Assembly (NCBI GenBank): GCA_002413145.1
Contig: DHWK01000135.1
Coordinates: 16,926-24,663, forward strand
Origin: a bacterium UBP12_UBA5184
GTDB taxonomy: Bacteria; Vulcanimicrobiota; Vulcanimicrobiia; Vulcanimicrobiales; Vulcanimicrobiaceae
Length of the DNA stretch: 7,738 bases
Direction: 5' to 3'
Shown here piece after piece: positions 6,324-7,738 of this stretch. A program made the translations under genes and the position numbers. Under the pieces are notes generated by a model that made no database searches, was not told where the DNA came from, and saw only the letters and a list, made by a program, of their open reading frames with translations. The number at the start of each line of letters is the position of its first letter. Position 1 is the stretch's first letter.

Positions 6324-6923
6324 ATGAAACTGCGTGTCGGATTGACCGGCGGAATCGGCGCCGGCAAGAGCGAGGTCGCGCGGATCTTCGGCGAGCTCGG
6401 CGCGTTCGTCATCGACGCCGACGAGATGGCGCGCCTCGCCGTCGCACCGGGTAGCGCGGGCCTCCAACAGATTCGCGAGCGCTGGCCGCACGTCGTCGGC
6501 GAGGATGGGACGCTCGACCGACCCGCGCTGGCCGCGCTGACCTTCGACGATGCGGCGACGCGCGCTGCGCTCGACGCGATCGTCCATCCGCTGGTTCGAA
6601 AACTGGCAGCCGAGCGCGAAGCGCAGGCCAAGCCGCGCCAGGTCGTGGTTCACGACGTCCCGCTGCTCTTCGAGTCCGGTTTCGCCGATCGATGCGATGC
6701 CAACGTGGTCGTCGTCGCGCCGGCGGAGGTGCGCATCGAACGCGTCGGGGCGCGCAGCAATCTCTCGCGCGCCAAGATCGAGCGCCGTATGGCGGCGCAA
6801 ATGGACCCCGAGGAAGCGCGCCGGCGCGCCGACTACGTCATCGAGAACGACGGATCGCTCGAACGCCTGCGCGAGCGGACGCGAACCGTTTACGACGCGC
6901 TGCGCAAACGGGCGGCCGGATGA
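6324..6923 (+). CDS. coaE: Dephospho-CoA kinase
   Basis: The enzyme phosphorylates the 3'-hydroxyl of the ribose of dephospho-CoA using ATP, the last step of coenzyme A synthesis in the cytoplasm. The 199 residues match the family length. Visible landmarks are the P-loop GGIGAGKS (9-16), IDADEMAR (30-37) with the presumed catalytic Asp33, IVHPLVR (86-92), the core strand HDVPLLFES (110-118), an arginine-rich lid RRMAAQM (154-160), and ADYVIENDGS (169-178) near the C-terminus. ATG 6324 is the only plausible start, because the same frame has a TAG at 6297-6299; the site upstream (CAGAA) is weak, so coupling to rpsA is possible. Its stop is 4 nt from the convergent transporter stop. Clustering with polA, mutM or rpsA is seen in several Gram-positive-type genomes, which supports the assignment. 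Confidence 0.97.
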   Translation: MKLRVGLTGGIGAGKSEVARIFGELGAFVIDADEMARLAVAPGSAGLQQIRERWPHVVGEDGTLDRPALAALTFDDAATRAALDAIVHPLVRKLAAEREAQAKPRQVVVHDVPLLFESGFADRCDANVVVVAPAEVRIERVGARSNLSRAKIERRMAAQMDPEEARRRADYVIENDGSLERLRERTRTVYDALRKRAAG

Positions 6924-6927
6924 GGGT

Positions 6928-7738
6928 TTACGCGCTCGGGCCCTTGGCGCGCCGGACGGAAGCGACGAAGAACGGGATCGAGGCGAGTTGGGCGAGCGTC
7001 GCGAACGCGACCAGCGCGATGAGCGAGCGGTCGTACAAGAACCCCAAGAGCGCGCTCCCCAGCAGCCATGCGAAGCCGAAGACGGTGTCGTAGACGCCGA
7101 AGGTCGTCGCCTTCTTCTGGTCGTGCGTGATCTCGCTGAGCGTCGCCAGAAACAGCGACTCCTGTGCCCCCATCCCGACGCCCCACAGAATCACGCCCGC
7201 GACCGCAAGCTCCGGACCGCCAAGAAAGACGAGCGGCGCAAACGCCGACGAGATGACGACCGCGACGACGAGAACGGCGACGCCGAACCGGTCGAGCAAC
7301 GCGCCGGCGAAGGGCGAGAGTATCGCACCGACGAGCATCGCAGGAACGTAGACGACCGGAATCAGCGCCGTTGCGATCACGTGCGCGTGTTGAAAATGGA
7401 ACGCGATCAGCGCCCAGTCGGCGAAGCCCAGCGCCATCAGCGCGCCGCCGGCGACGAAGATCCAATAGCGCCCCTCGCGCAAGCTGCTGCGATTCCCGGT
7501 CGCCGACGCTGCGATGGTCGCGCGCGAGCGAAACTGCGTTGCGGCGACCGCCAGGATCGCGAGGGTGAGAAGCGCCGGCACCAGCAGCGCCGCAAACGCG
7601 CCCTGAAAATTGCCGCTGGAGCGCGCCAGCACGATCGCGACCAAGATCGGACCGAGGGTCGCGCCGGTCTGATCGAGTGCCTCGTTGATGCCGAAAACTT
7701 TTCCGCTGCCGAGTTCCTTGCCCGCCGAGGCCAGCATC
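6928..7738 (-). CDS. Major facilitator superfamily transporter, N-terminal part outside the window
   Basis: The gene reads leftwards and runs off the right edge; 269 residues are visible, about two thirds of a typical 12-helix MFS protein of about 400. The ATG at 7735-7737 is probably internal, because the text begins in the middle of a conserved domain. The visible part fits helices 5 to 12: GKVFGINEALDQTGATLGP into the helix at 18-27, helix 6 at about 48-67, a polar central loop (68-90), then six C-terminal helices. The loop after helix 8 reads GALLDRFG, a version of the MFS signature between paired helices. A segment around helix 11, KATTFGVYDTVFGFAWLLGS, mirrors the first visible segment, as expected from the duplicated MFS halves. 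The C-terminus is short and basic. The substrate cannot be inferred. Its stop TAA (6928-6930) is 4 nt from the coaE stop, so the two transcription units meet tail to tail. Confidence 0.93.
   Translation of the reverse strand, partial: MLASAGKELGSGKVFGINEALDQTGATLGPILVAIVLARSSGNFQGAFAALLVPALLTLAILAVAATQFRSRATIAASATGNRSSLREGRYWIFVAGGALMALGFADWALIAFHFQHAHVIATALIPVVYVPAMLVGAILSPFAGALLDRFGVAVLVVAVVISSAFAPLVFLGGPELAVAGVILWGVGMGAQESLFLATLSEITHDQKKATTFGVYDTVFGFAWLLGSALLGFLYDRSLIALVAFATLAQLASIPFFVASVRRAKGPSA

Overview
The window is a single, gene-dense, GC-rich bacterial chromosomal segment using the standard bacterial code (TAA, TGA and TAG all serve as stops). Seven of its eight genes lie on the plus strand in one compact series; the eighth, a transporter, converges on them from the right edge. 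Both end genes are cut by the window. Nothing points to a mobile element, CRISPR array, tRNA, rRNA or recent transfer.

Layout: (1) 1-2340, DNA polymerase I (polA), missing roughly its first 110 residues, with intact 5'-nuclease and polymerase motifs but a degenerate 3'-5' exonuclease domain. (2) 2333-4181, three short genes coupled by overlapping start and stop codons: an exported DUF192 protein, a small membrane protein resembling DUF4126, and an exported 279-residue protein of unknown function. (3) 4227-5042, mutM (formamidopyrimidine-DNA glycosylase). (4) 5043-5133, a leader with an A/T-rich patch and three small predicted hairpins. (5) 5134-6288, a four-domain ribosomal protein S1 (rpsA) that appears to start at an ATT codon behind a good Shine-Dalgarno sequence. 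(6) 6324-6923, coaE (dephospho-CoA kinase). (7) 6928-7738 minus, the C-terminal two thirds of a major facilitator transporter, whose stop codon lies 4 nt from that of coaE.

Functionally the segment combines DNA replication and repair (PolA, MutM), translation (S1), coenzyme A synthesis (CoaE) and envelope functions. PolA and MutM act in the same base-excision repair pathway: MutM removes oxidised purines and PolA fills the gap. From general knowledge, Bacillus has polA-mutM-coaE clustered and Mycobacterium has polA-rpsA-coaE; this window holds both arrangements at once (polA, mutM, rpsA, coaE).

The gene order, the four-domain S1 and the high GC content suggest a member of the Terrabacteria side of the bacterial tree. 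A poorly cultured GC-rich lineage such as Candidatus Eremiobacterota (WPS-2) would fit, but this is a guess from general resemblance and not a placement. I do not see a new multi-gene system. The most notable items are the probable AUU start and structured leader of rpsA, and the coupled exported/membrane cassette inserted between polA and mutM.
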